Notes under the pieces: model-generated
Seen by the model: only the letters and a program-made list of their open reading frames with translations
What the model was told of the DNA's origin: nothing
Database searches by the model: none
Source: Hyalella azteca
Taxonomy: Eukaryota; Arthropoda; Malacostraca; Amphipoda; Hyalellidae
Reading direction: 5' to 3'
Assembly: GCF_000764305.2 (NCBI RefSeq)
Contig: NW_025942437.1
Span: forward strand, 978 to 64,977
DNA length: 64,000 nt
Translations under genes and position numbers: made by a program
Part shown: piece by piece, positions 23,713 to 35,066 of the stretch
Layout of the letters: each line of letters opens with the position of its first letter
Position numbering within the stretch: the first letter of the stretch is position 1

Positions 23713-24376
23713 CCATCAAACAGGGTAATAAGGGAGGGTTTTGAGCATTTTTTATTACTAACTTTTTACCATGAAACATTTCCTAAACAAGTTTGGGCTC
23801 ATTTCATAGCTCTTTGTAAGGACTATCATATGGCATCTGCAAAAAATGTTCACATGCTATTTGTAAGGTGCCAGATACAAAATAAAAGCGTCCCAAATTA
23901 CCTCTGGGAGCAGGGTAATCTGGGACACTTTAAATAAAACTGAATTTTAAAATGTTTGAAGCATGCAGAGTGTACTCATTGCTTACTAACAGTAATTGAA
24001 GTCCTCCTCTTCTATCTCAGATGATGTAGATGTAGAAAAAATGACATTTTCTGTGATTTTTACTTCTTTTTCCTCTATTGATATAATAATATCTGTCTCT
24101 TATACACATCTAGATGTGTATAAGAGACAGCTGCTAAGGTCTGGAGCAAAAAAATATTCGCCGTATTAATAAATTNTATTTTTAAGGGATTTTTTAGAAG
24201 TAGTAAATGTATGATTTCTTTACTTGCTTCATGCTACATAGATAGTAAAAACATTAAACTTCAATGTCACTATTTCTAGTTTTGCAATATTTTGATTAGT
24301 TTAGCTGCTACAACATTTTGATGAAATGTGGGATGACTGTCCCAATTTACACCACCCACCCTGCACTGTTTGACAG
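23713..24376. mobile_element. family A element, copy d, inserted in the Tc1 HTH relic and joined by an adapter
   Basis: Left end CCATCAAACAGGGTAATAAG after TA; right end complementary to CTGTCAAACAGTGCAGGGTG before TA. Shorter than the other copies (about 0.66 kb); the middle is missing where the sequencing adapter 24093-24130 lies, so the internal structure is an assembly artefact. Confidence 0.75.
24093..24130. other. Nextera mate-pair junction adapter left in the assembly
   Basis: CTGTCTCTTATACACATCT is followed at once by its complement AGATGTGTATAAGAGACAG. These are the 19-bp Tn5 mosaic ends as joined in Nextera mate-pair circularisation (established knowledge of the kit). The perfect 38-bp palindrome with no spacer is not expected in native DNA. 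An unknown base (N) follows at 24176. Confidence 0.97.
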
Positions 24377-24379
24377 TAC

Positions 24380-27079
24380 TGTCTCCAAACTTAGCAATGG
24401 ACACCTGTGAAATTACAGGATTGTATCTGTGTGACTCACAGCCATGCAGGTATGCATATTGAAGACCATTGCTGCGTTCAGTGCCAGTTGCTGCCACCTG
24501 CCCTGTGCCAGGATTGGAATTTTCCTACTTGTTTCTGAAATCTGGCAGCTCCAACTAGACAAATTTTCAATACGTTTGGAATCTTGTGGCCCAATCCTGC
24601 ACTTTTATTAACAATTAGTGAATTAGACAGATAGGAGTTAATCATCTGGCCGAAATTGCACGGTTCCAGAAATGGCAGGAAAGTTCTAGTTGCAGCCCTA
24701 ATGGTAGAAGTTTTCCATGCTTGCGCTGTGCAGGCATCTGCTACTGCCAACTTGTGCCAAGTTGCCAATTGCGCTGTTTTGAACAATGCTGCACGGTATT
24801 AAAATAATTCTGTACAAACTGTGCCGTCTGGCGTCTGTGCGGACCATTGCCTTCAGCAGGGTTGGCAATGATTAAATCATGTGATTAAATCACTTGATTT
24901 TTTTATAAAGAAATCATGATTTTTTTGATTTTTTCATATATTTAAAAATATTGAGTGGCAGTCTTTAATTTATATTGAGGTATTGTTATTCATGGTTTAG
25001 TATAAAAACTTGCATTTTAACTTAGAAAATATATAAAAATCGGTTTTCTGATGCCAACCGCCATAAACGGATTTCAGATTCTTTATCTACACCCCAAAAA
25101 ACATATAATTTAACAAAAAAAAACTTTTTTGGATGCACTTAATCTAAAGTAATACCTACCACAAATGCTTCAAAGCATTTAGACGAGTGGTGTAAAAACC
25201 TCCAGAATTGGTCTCTTGACTCCAGGCATGGAATGTATCTACTTGGCAAGCCGCGACCAAATTTTTCAAGCCGTGGTTTTATGGATTTGCCAGCCATGAT
25301 ACCATTTCTTCGAGCCATGATTCCATTTCACCGAGCCGTGAATTCCATATCTCAGCCATGAAAAGCCATTTACCAGGCGTGAATTTATTTACAAAGTCCA
25401 TGCACATGTTACCCCAAATCTCTAACTTTACCCTAAAACAGTCAAATGGCAAAGATAAAATTTGTCTTTACTGTAAGTTGAGCATGTGTTAATGCAGTCT
25501 GACCGCTTTGACATGACCGCAACTATGCGCGATCATCAACAAAACGTTTAGTTGAATCGTTTGCATTACAATGTTTATTTTTTTCCGCATGATATTTTGG
25601 TGGTAACGGTAAAGCAATGCAGATTGCGGAAGTAGAAAATTTTATGAAATGACATGTTTGCAAAGTGCAAACCGCGATTTTTCAATCAAACAAAAATTTA
25701 TGACATTTGAGCCGCAAGATTTCATACCTAATGAAATTATATGATATTAGAGCTGCGATATTTCAGACAAAAATAGGACTTTTCCAGCCCTGCTTGACTC
25801 TTGAGTCTTGAGCAGTGAACAAATGTGATTTTCTTTGACTTCGCCTAAATGTTTAGTCAAAATTTTGTCAATTATGGCTTTGCTGATCTCAGGAATTTTT
25901 TCACACAGCTAATGAACTACAAGTGTAATCCATTGAATTTGACCGTCAAGGAATGGACCCTTTCTTGCATTTGAATGAAATGACCTGAATGGACCCTTTC
26001 TTGCATTTTCGCATATGCATACACTCATGGACTCATGGTCGTGCCGTCGTGGGACATGGTATACACTATACAACAATACATAGAACCTGATAGAGGTATA
26101 GTCCAAGTTTAAGTAATACGAGATTATAAATGTTTTTTTAATTCAACTGTACGCAATCGAGGACAAAACACACAAGATCACCTAGATGTTTAATCAATCA
26201 ATTGAATCACTGAATGCATATGCAGCAAACTCTCTCTTATTATGAATAGGAGCACTGGCCACTGGTCCATGCAGCCCCTTGCTTAATTTAATAAAGGGTT
26301 TACTTTGTGCCTAATAGTCTAATAGCTATCCCTATCAGAAAGTTTGAAAATCTGCAAACTTGAAAAGTAAAAAAACAGCAAAAACTCTCTGCCGCCTTCT
26401 TCTTCTTCTTGTTTGATGATTACTGGAGCTTTGGAGACCCGTCCATGTAGCTCCACGTCTGCAGGGGGGTTCAGATGTTACAGCAGTCCCACCAGTCTCA
26501 CAACTGCTCCACAATTCAGAGACTGCAGTAGTCCCAGCAACTATGTGCATATGAAGAATGTCATTAGCTTAAAGCATCATAAACATTGTGTCAATTGATC
26601 AGCTACAGCTCATAAAATTGGGGAGTTATATGTCAATATCATGTTCAGGGAAATATTTTGCAGAGGGTAGATCAAGGGACAACATGTTTCAAAATAAATC
26701 ATTCAATATTATCAGGAGATTCTAGTGACTAGTTCATACTAAACAGAAGATGCCATTAATATACCGTAGCTAGGCCAAATTACCCAAGTTAGTAATTAGA
26801 GGATGCCCTACCTTGTGCCACATATGAGAAACCAGACTATGTGAGGGTCCAGCCTGGGTGGCGCAACCTGGAGCCTCTCTCAGCCAAATGTGGCTAGTGC
26901 AAACAGTATTTGATGCAAATAAGCTAACAAGATGTCTCTCTTATGGGCAGGGCTCAGAAGGAGGCAAGGGAAAAACTGCTTATCTGGTGGAGGCAAATAG
27001 AGGCACCCTTCACATAGGCAGTCATTACAGTATTCAATAGATCTGCACAGAGCACCTCTACTTGAGCTCATGGATGCAC
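24380..27079. other. non-genic stretch, degraded repeats
   Basis: No gene recognised. About 25250-25380 repeats the phrase 'gagccatgattccattt' with variations. A short TTC run lies near 26396-26412. At 26850-27080 the minus strand may hold the eroded end of the LINE that follows, but no conserved motif was seen. Confidence 0.45.
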
Positions 27080-29013
27080 CTAGTGGTGCGTTTGTTGAAG
27101 ATTGAAGATGAAGTTAGTTCCACAGAGTGTTANTCTCAGAAAAAGTGGCTCGTGCAAGAGCAATGAACGATGGTAATAGGGAAGGAGATGTTGGAGGGTA
27201 TGGGTCATTTCTTTCTGCACAGAAAAGATCATTGGGTATGGAGCACATTGGAAGTGTGGTGGTCTGTGGTAGTATCGGCACAGGAGCTGTTTACGGTAGA
27301 TTGATAATGGAGGGATGTTGGCTTCAACTTCAAGTGAGCAAATTGGAGTGGTTTTCCTACACCCCAGCACAGTTCTAAGGCAATGGTTCTGTATTGTGTC
27401 AAGTTTTGAGAGCAGTGTTTTGGTCGCACAAGCATAGAAAGGGGCCGCATAGTCTAGTCAACTTAGGACTAGAGTTTTATATAGTTTTAGCAGAAGCTTG
27501 CAATCTGTGCCCCATTCCTTGTGTGCAATACATTTTAGCATGTTAATAATAGGGAGACATGATGTTTTGAAAGCTTCTACTTGATCCTTCCAATGTAATC
27601 TGGGGGCATCCAAGGTGACACCAAGATATCTAAAGTGTGAAACAACTTCTATTGGGTGACCGCTACATACAAGAGAGGGCAGTTCTACCTTCTTGTTAGT
27701 GAAATACATACATTTAGTTTTGTCAATGTTGAGTTTAAGTCCCCACTGACGAGTCTAGTTGCTGAAAGCATCCAGTTGAGTTTGAAGCCTGGCCAATGCC
27801 TCTCTAATGTCAGAGCCACTGGCAAAGAAGGTGACATCATCAGCGTATTCTGCGCATTTCACTCCCGGGACAGATGGCATGTCATGCATTAGAACATTGA
27901 AGAGGGTAGGGGAAAGTATAGCTCCTTGGGGAACTCCGGAAAATATTTTCCTCATTGTTGAGAACTCGCCCTCAAAGAAGACTTGGAAGCATCTATCAGA
28001 GAGGTACCGTAAAATGGGGTAACTTTGACCACTTTTTTTCAAAATGATGCCATTTTTTTACTAGATAAGTTAAACTTAAATTGAAACATGCAAAATGCAG
28101 GTCTATACTCTAGCTTTACTCACCATAAATTGCTGGCTCCTGCCTCTCATAAATTTGATGTAATTTAAAAAAAGTGGTCTTTGTTACCCCAGCTCTTGGG
28201 GTTTCTTTGACCGGGTGGTAAAATCATTTTATTTTTTGGTAAAATAACTCCAGGTTGTGGTGCATTGTAGTAGAACTCTTCTAGTTACACATGCAAAAGA
28301 CAAATTTTAAGAAAGTGTGAAAGTGAATTTGCATAGTTTGCAAATGGGAGGCACCGCCCCCAAATGGATGAAATGTGACCATCTAATGGCAGCTGTGATG
28401 GGGTAACATTGACCGGTTTGGAAATAAAGCTAAAATTACCATATATAAGACTCTGTAGAGTCTGAAACAAAAAGAAGAAAACATTAATAGGTGTATCAAA
28501 CATAAAATATGTTATATAGGTACCTATGGTAATTTTAACTTAATTTCCAAGCAGGTCAATGTTACCCTGTCACGGCTGCCATTAGGTGGTCAAAGTTACC
28601 CCATTGGGAGGCAGCACCCCCAATTTGCAAACTATGACTTTCCTAAAATTTGTCTTTTGCATATGTAACTAGAAGAGTTCTACTGCAATGCATCAAAACC
28701 TGGAGTTATTTTACCAAAAAATAAAAAAATTGGAGGGGAAAGATGGTATGAAAGGCTGCAGAGTAAGGTCTAAATATGATATATCACTTCTTATAAGAAT
28801 TGCCAAGCCACCACCCACTGTATCACCTTCCCTATGCTTGTAGATTGGTGTATAGTTAATGAAATTAGGTTCATATTCTGCTGATAACCATGTTTCACAT
28901 AAGCAGATGATGTGAGGTTTTGTGCTGTATATGTGGAGTTTCAGGTTACTAAGTTTATTTCTTAAGCTTCTACAGTTCCATTGCATTATTCTTATTTCTT
29001 TATTGGAGGGCAT
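27080..29013 (-). pseudogene. LINE ORF2 remnant: endonuclease start and reverse transcriptase fragments
   Basis: ORF2 begins at 29013, overlapping the end of ORF1 by 22 nt. It opens IRIMQWNCRSLRNKL and IICLCETWL, the N-terminal motifs of AP-type LINE endonucleases, and continues to about 28745. RT resumes at 28004 with SDRCFQVFF, GVPQGAILSPTLFNV and the catalytic YADD box, then HFRYLGVTLD in another frame (27709-27458) and the thumb/connection region to about 27080. Stops and frame changes separate these pieces and the middle is missing. No RNase H motif was found. Confidence 0.85.
28007..28738. mobile_element. family B element, truncated, inserted in the LINE
   Basis: Starts CCGTAAAATGGGGTAACTTT after TA 28005-28006, like the nested element at 1770. 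The body matches that element and is largely self-complementary. The second TIR and about 250 bp are lacking; the match ends near 28738 where the LINE endonuclease sequence resumes. Confidence 0.75.
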
Positions 29014-31009
29014 TTTGTTAAGGTTTCCTGTGGCTGCAGTTTCTTGTTGGGGGTGCTTGCTTCTTTGTTATTATATTTTTCATTTAGGTTTGGGGTTGCT
29101 CCTCTTCCTTTTGGGGTGTTGATGGAATGTTTTTCATTTTTTCTTCCTCGGCCTATGATTGGGGATGGTTCAATGGGTATCTCAATAACTGTCGGCGTTA
29201 GTGGGACTGGGTTCTTCTGTGGTCCCGGGCTATGAATTCTAGAGATTTTGCGTGGTCTGTTTATTACTTGTGCTCTATTTCTGTCTATTGTGGGTAGTCT
29301 GTCTTTAGAGTTACTGAGGTTGATTACTGGTGTCTGCAATTGAGGATCTGTTACCACACAGGTATTTTTGTCATTGAAAGGAGAGGGAGGTATTTTATTT
29401 TTAGCTGTGTCTTTTATAGTTCTGCTAGATGTCTTTGGAACTGTTCCATTTTGTGTTAATGTTGTCTGCGTAGGGGCTGCAAAGGTTTCCTCTGCAATCC
29501 TAGTAAGGCAACCAGCAATATTCAAGTTGTCACTGTTTTGGCAGAGGTTTAAAAGTTTAGTTAAGAGTTCTATCAATTTGGAGATAGAATTTTCTGGAGG
29601 ACAAACATCAATGTGGGTCATTTGGGTAGAAACTGAAATTTTCTCTGGTCTCATTTGTATGCCCCAACTTCTGTGTTGGTTAGTCTGAGGTGTGAAATCT
29701 GAGTGGGGTTGGAAACTCTGTGATGCCCTATTAGTTTTGCTATGGGTTGGGTAACTTGGGTTTGTGGTAGTGTGTTCTTTGACACGTTTTACAGCATCTC
29801 TGTATGAAATCTTGTCAACTGAACGGGTTTTTTCCACCAGTGCTTCAAATTTCATACGGGGACATCCCCCATAGCTGGCTGTGTGTGCACCTCCACAGTT
29901 GCAACATCTCAGTGCTTGAGTTCTAGAGGAAGAGCAGTCCCTAACACTGAGGGCCCCCGCAAGCAACACAACGGGCTGGACCCCTGCAATCACTAGCATT
30001 GTGCCCAAAATTTTGGCATTTGAAACATTGCCATGGCTTACTAACATATGTTTCCACTTTGAAACGCTGGTAGCCCAAGTATACAAAGGGAGGGTGAGAT
30101 TTAGTTGCAAAGATCACTTTGAACATTGATGTTGGGACCCTATCCCTACCTTTGTGTATTCTTTCTGCTGAGGCGTCACAGTATCCCGCCAGTTGCAACT
30201 CATGAGTTAGATCCTCATCTGAGGTCTCACTACCAAAAGGACCTATCACCCCTGTTGACATTACTTGATTGAGTGGGAGATGGCATTTAACCTTCCAAGT
30301 CCCAATTTCTGTTGTGGAAAGGAGTTGAGGTATGCATGGTGCAGATGGGTTATGTTTTTCCATGTTAATAATCACAAATCCTCTACTAATGTTCTTTTGC
30401 ATTCCCTTTATACCAATTTTACCAAAGTATGAGTTAGCTAAAGCTTTACTGAGAGATATGTCATTCGCAAAGAATTTTGATACTGGCCGTTCATCTGGAA
30501 GAGGCTCCACAACAAGATGAGGAGAGGACCCTCTGAGGCTCTGATCAGCTGTAAGGACAGACTCTGCATCACTCACATCATTCAGACGGTCAGACCTGAA
30601 ACCTGATGAAGGCATAAATGATGGATCTGATGGCAATGGGCATGAGGGAGGGTCACGAGAGTGGAACCTCTGACCAGCTGTAATGACAGATTCCGCATCA
30701 CTTATCACTCATATTGTTTAGATCTGATGACTCCAATGAAGGATTGAAGCCCTCAAAATTTGCATCAGCACCTTCATCATGCATATTCAAATTCATTTTT
30801 TCCACCATTTTCACCATCTCCAAGCCCACCCCCAAGCTAGGGCCTTCAAATTCTACTGAACTGGTGGCATTGCTTGTCCTATTTGAGTACTGGATCTGTG
30901 AGTCTGAGCAAACATTGATCGTCTGACCGGCCCCTGGCAACACCGACATTGGTATTGGCTGGGACATATCCGATTCAGCCTCGTCAAAAGTCGTCATCAG
31001 TTGACTCAA
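28992..31009 (-). pseudogene. LINE ORF1, Gag-like zinc-knuckle protein, frameshifted
   Basis: Three overlapping frames (31009-30698, 30708-29941, 30110-28992) together encode one Gag-like protein. Zinc knuckles are visible: CFKCQNFGHNASDC (CX2CX4HX4C), CVACGGPQC broken by the second frameshift, and CCNCGGAHTASYGGC. The N-terminal part is acidic and Ser-rich; the C-terminal part is low-complexity and basic. Such proteins bind the element RNA. At least two frameshifts make it non-functional as written. Confidence 0.8.
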
Positions 31010-31449
31010 CTTGACTGTTGATCCAGATAACGAATTACTATTTGCTTTTTTCCTACGTTTTCCCTTTCCCAGTCTAAGTTAATTGGACCTACAAAACAAA
31101 CTAAGAGATATTATATCAATCTTTCTATTTCAAGAGAGCCTTCAGATTGGTTACTCACCGATTTTCAAAGTGTCACAGCTCTTACCAACATCCGTCGTCG
31201 ACCGCAGCTCGAACCGCGCTCATTCTTTTCTCAGTAAGCTTACGGAGTCAGCTGACTGAGGATGAATATCTGACATTTCCGCGAAAATATGTAATTTTTG
31301 GTTATTCATATTCCAAAATGCAATTATAATTTCAAACGAATTGGTAAATTATTCAAACTATTCATTAAGGCATTTGAAAATTTTATACAACTGCTCAAAA
31401 TTTATTAAAATAATTTATTCGGCAGTTAAGGCGTATGCAATATATTCTC

Positions 31450-31980
31450 TATTTGAGAAAAATATCCGCGATCCGCGGATTGTTGAGGGGTTGGTTATCC
31501 AAAATAACATTTAGGGAAACTTCGACATTGGAGGTCTCCCAGAAGGGAATTTTTCTGAACAACATCATGGAGGAACCTAGACTGCGTCCTTGGCTCTGTT
31601 TGAAGTCTCGAAGACTGGAGTGCGCAGCTGCCCGACTAAGAATAGGACATGCTGGTGTCAGAAGCCACCTCCATAGGTTCAACATGAGCGACTCCGATCA
31701 ATGCATCACCTGCAGCACAGCAGATACAATTGAGCACTTCCTATTGCAATGTCAACGTCATGTACAGCCCAGACAAGAACTGGAGACTAATTTAAGATTT
31801 TTAAATGTACCATTTACTATACGTGACCTCCTGGGGGGAGGGAATTATAACAGTGATGTACAACGTAAGATCTTTCAGTTTCTGACCAACAACCAATCAC
31901 AGCTTGAAAGCATCCCCATCAGCCAATCACAGCTTGAAAGCATTTCCATCAACCAATCACAGCTAGAAAGCAGATAATAT
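31450..31980 (+). mobile_element. LINE 3'-end fragment, C-terminal zinc motif
   Basis: The + strand frame 31435-31977 encodes ARLRIGHAGVRSHLHRF and CITCSTADTIEHFLLQC, the CX2CX7HX4C motif that follows RNase H in Jockey/I-type LINE proteins. It lies opposite in orientation to the LINE at 27080-31080. Its 3' tail is made of three copies of a CAATCACAGCTTGAAAGCAT unit. Confidence 0.8.
31891..31974 (+). repeat. 30-bp tandem repeat at the LINE 3' tail
   Basis: Three units of 'caatcacagcttgaaagcat' plus about ten variable bases. It overlaps the end of the LINE-derived frame; short tandem repeats are common at LINE 3' ends. Confidence 0.85.
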
Positions 31981-32754
31981 TACAATTCTATTATCCAATC
32001 AAAGCTGGAAAGCTGAAAGTGGCTAAAATAACAAACCAATCACTAATGGAATTCTGGAAAGGGATAGGATATGTAAATAATGGACTGAAAGTGTAAAGTT
32101 CCTGGCCTTTCCAAGCTTTCAGATCCTGCTTTCCAATATGCTATGTGTACTGGTTAATTTATTATCCCTCTAGAATTCCACACTGCATTGGAGGTCACTC
32201 AGCTCAGATCCAAAAGCTATAAGCCCATTGAATAAGATCTCAAAGAACCAGTGAAATAATACTGAAACTTCCCAAGTAAATCCTGCTGAGTCCAGGTGTA
32301 ACAAGTGGTCATCGGGCAGCTACTTCCTCACCTTCAACTTTCAAGCTGCTAACAACAACAAACTTCGACATTGGTTAACCGGCTTAACCCTTAAATGCAG
32401 TTAATGCACGCATTTAATGTGTAGCTTAAAAAAAATTTTCAATGGTGATTCTATTTTGAAATGGGTCAATATACACATAAATTGCATCAAGTTTGAATTT
32501 TTCTTTTTATTATATAAAATCGATGGTTGTATCATTATCATATACCTAGCTATATGATACAAGGCGCGTTTGCGGTAAATATTAGTTACTATGGAATTTG
32601 GTGAAACATTCACTATTTTTTCTAAAACAAAGGGTAATAGGCTACCACACTTTTGGCACGTAACATAGGAAAGTGAATAACAACCAGGCTGTCCAGGCAT
32701 TTTGCATCTTTGTTGCATTGTCGGTCACCACTCTGTCCACTCACCGACTCACGG

Positions 32755-33065
32755 TTAGTTCTTATCACATGGCCCCCTTCTAATCGCATGATGCTTTTTT
32801 TTATCACATGGCGCCCTTATAATCACAGAGCACACTTCTTATCACATGCGCCTTTTTGATCCCATGGCGCCATTCTTATCGCATCATTGCATGGCGACCA
32901 TCATATCGCATAGAGACTTTCATATCACGAGGCGCCCAGTGGCCCATCTTATCACATGGCACCCTTCTTATCACACGATGCCCTTGTTATCACATGAAGC
33001 TCATCTTGTCAAAAGGTGCCCTTCCTATCACTGTATCACATGGTGCCCTACACATAACATCTTGT
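32755..33065 (+). repeat. degenerate short tandem repeat inside the piggyBac-like element
   Basis: Many variants of 'cttatcacatggcgccctt', 18-22 bp apart, about a dozen units. Not coding. Confidence 0.8.
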
Positions 33066-33123
33066 GCTGCCTGAGATCTGGTTGCAGTCTCTTATCTAGT
33101 GTGAAGCTTTGAGCCTTGTAAGT

Positions 33124-33345
33124 TTTTTTGTTCTCTGTTGTGTTGTATTGTGTTGTTCTGTGTTGTATTGTATTGTATTGTTCTGTGTTGTATTGCATTG
33201 TTCTGTGTTGTATTGTATTGTTCTGTGTTGTATTGTATTGTTCTGTGTTGTATTGTATTGTTCTGTGTTGTATTGTATCGTTCTGTGTTGTATTGCATTG
33301 CTCTGTGTTGTATTGTATTGTTCTGTTGTGTTCTATGACCTATGT
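33124..33345 (+). repeat. TGTTGTATTG minisatellite
   Basis: Units close to 'tgttgtattgtattgttctg' (20 bp), about nine to ten copies, grading into further TGTTGTG-rich sequence up to 33450. All overlapping reading frames here (Cys/Val/Leu-rich or Asn/Thr/Gln-rich) are by-products. Confidence 0.92.
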
Positions 33346-33810
33346 TGTGCTGCGTTGTGTTGTGGACGTGGTGTTGTTTTATGTTGTGTTGTTACTGTTG
33401 TATTGGGTTGTTCTGTGCTGTATTGCGGTGTTGTGTTGTGGTGTTGAGTTGTGCCTCTTGCCTCTGGATCTTCTTTTTACCACCTTTAATTTTTTTCACT
33501 TCTGCTGTCGCTGGCTTCCGCAGTTATTGTGCAGTTACTATGAATTTTAGATGGGCTATTGTATTCTAAAATTGTGATTGCAGAATATGTGTTAGCAGAG
33601 TCATCACCATCTGAAAATACAATATAACTGTAGGAGAAAACTCATCATCTATTTGTAAACAGGTATTATTCAATCAGGATTAACTTTACCACTTGATAAT
33701 GCACAAATATATTAATATACTATATTGCCATCACTGTAAAATAGAATAAAAGTCTATGACTTGTTTGTATCAAATGAATATATACGGCTTGCATAAGTAA
33801 GCAACTGACA

Positions 33811-34041
33811 TCATGCTTGCAGACTTACCCTTATTTTTGGCGTACTGCCGAACGCAAAAGAAATAATTTTCTCACCTCCGGAATATGATTCAAGCAAGTC
33901 CACATCACAGATATAAGCGGCTAATGGGTTATTGATGTTGTCAGCATCACTGGAAGTTTTGTCATCGTCATTTACATCGAAAAAGAGAGCCTCCAGAAAT
34001 TCCTTCTCAGACAAATAATGCGGCATCACCTGGTGAAACAA
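33811..34041 (-). pseudogene. possible piggyBac transposase N-terminal remnant
   Basis: 76-residue frame opening MFHQVMPHYLSEKEFLEALF followed by a very acidic stretch (DVNDDDKTSSDADN). piggyBac transposases typically begin with a short helix such as LSDEEIxxxL and a run of acidic residues, and the frame sits inside a TTAA-flanked element. No catalytic DDD core is present. Assignment rests on position and composition. Confidence 0.5.
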
Positions 34042-34689
34042 TATTTATTAAATACATTACGCATTTGGAAGATGCATAGCTGCTAATCTGATGAAGAATA
34101 CATTTTTCTAGATATATAATAACTAAACATACCTATTTGAATGCATTAAAAAGCATAAAATGGCAGAAAACTACCATGTTGTATCATTAATGATACACAT
34201 ACATTTAATGCAGAAAAGTTGCCCATACGCCCCTTGTATCAGAAATGATACGACATTTTCTCTTATTGAACAAAAAACAAATACTTGAAAAGACTTATTG
34301 AAGGCTTCCATATAATCATGACAACATAAAAAAATAGGGTTTATTTTTTTCTTACCTCTGAGAGAAACGTAGAAGCCAGAATGAACCAAGAAATATGGGG
34401 CTTCCGCACACTTCCACCGACCACACCTTGTCGCTCACTGGCGTTCATGTTCACCGCACAACACAACACCGATGTAACTTGTTTTATTCTTGTTCGATTG
34501 CGTATGTATCGTACTTGATACTAGATGTGCCACAGGCAAGTAGCCTGATTACCTTAGCATTTATAGGCAAAAATTTGGTTTGTATCATTTTTGATACACA
34601 GTGCATTTAAGGGTTAAGGATGGACGTGTGCAAGACTGCGAGTCACTCTTTTGAACTAGTCTATTTGCTATCAGATCTCATACTTTCGA

Positions 34690-35066
34690 CTGATTCTTGA
34701 AAACTCTATTGATCACATTGACTACAGCTGCCTCAGACGGAGAATGCAGTGTGCAGTGGCCCATTTGCGCCTTAGCCACGCGGGCGTTGGTGCACACTGG
34801 GTGGACCAGGCCCGGTTTGGGATGGCACAGGACTCGACCTGCTCTATTTGTCACCAGGAGGACACCATCTCGCATTTCATGCTTGCCTGTGTTAGATTTG
34901 CAGGTCCTAGAGCAGCCTTTACCATTGCATTGGAGTCCCTTGGAAGTTGGAACCTGAACACAGCCTTAGGAGCTGATCAGCTGAGATCAATGCAGCTCAA
35001 TGCCCTTTAGTAGGTATTTTCTTATAACAATATGGAATTTTGGGCAATGCCCAAAATTTCATATTG
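34690..35066 (+). mobile_element. second LINE 3'-end fragment
   Basis: Frame 34744-35010 encodes VAHLRLSHAGVGAHWVD and CSICHQEDTISHFMLAC, the same CX2CX7HX4C motif as the fragment at 31450 but diverged, so a different subfamily. It is followed by a hairpin at 35028-35066. Confidence 0.8.

Larger units (their letters stand above)
27080..31080 (-). mobile_element. non-LTR retrotransposon (LINE), broken, with internal deletion and insertion
   Basis: In order along the minus strand: a Gag-like ORF1 with zinc knuckles (31009-28992), the start of ORF2 with an endonuclease domain (29013-28740), a family B insertion (28738-28007), and reverse transcriptase pieces (28004-27080). The part between early endonuclease and RT fingers is absent. 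The RT palm and the later LGCRKTTPICSLEVEANIPP phrase resemble Jockey/I-type elements. An N lies at 27133. Inactive. Confidence 0.85.
32388..34613. mobile_element. piggyBac-like element with TTAA flanks
   Basis: Perfect 12-bp terminal inverted repeats CCCTTAAATGCA (32388-32399; complement 34602-34613), each flanked by TTAA (32384-32387 and 34614-34617), as in the piggyBac superfamily. Several subterminal palindromes of the form TGTATCA-n-TGATACA lie near both ends (about 32527-32560, 34178-34195, 34237-34252, 34581-34597). Most of the transposase is absent and the left half holds simple repeats. Confidence 0.85.

Noticed and set aside
33109..33569. Cysteine/valine/leucine-rich frames on the + strand
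   Set aside because: Translations of a TGTTGTATTG minisatellite in all frames; not genes.
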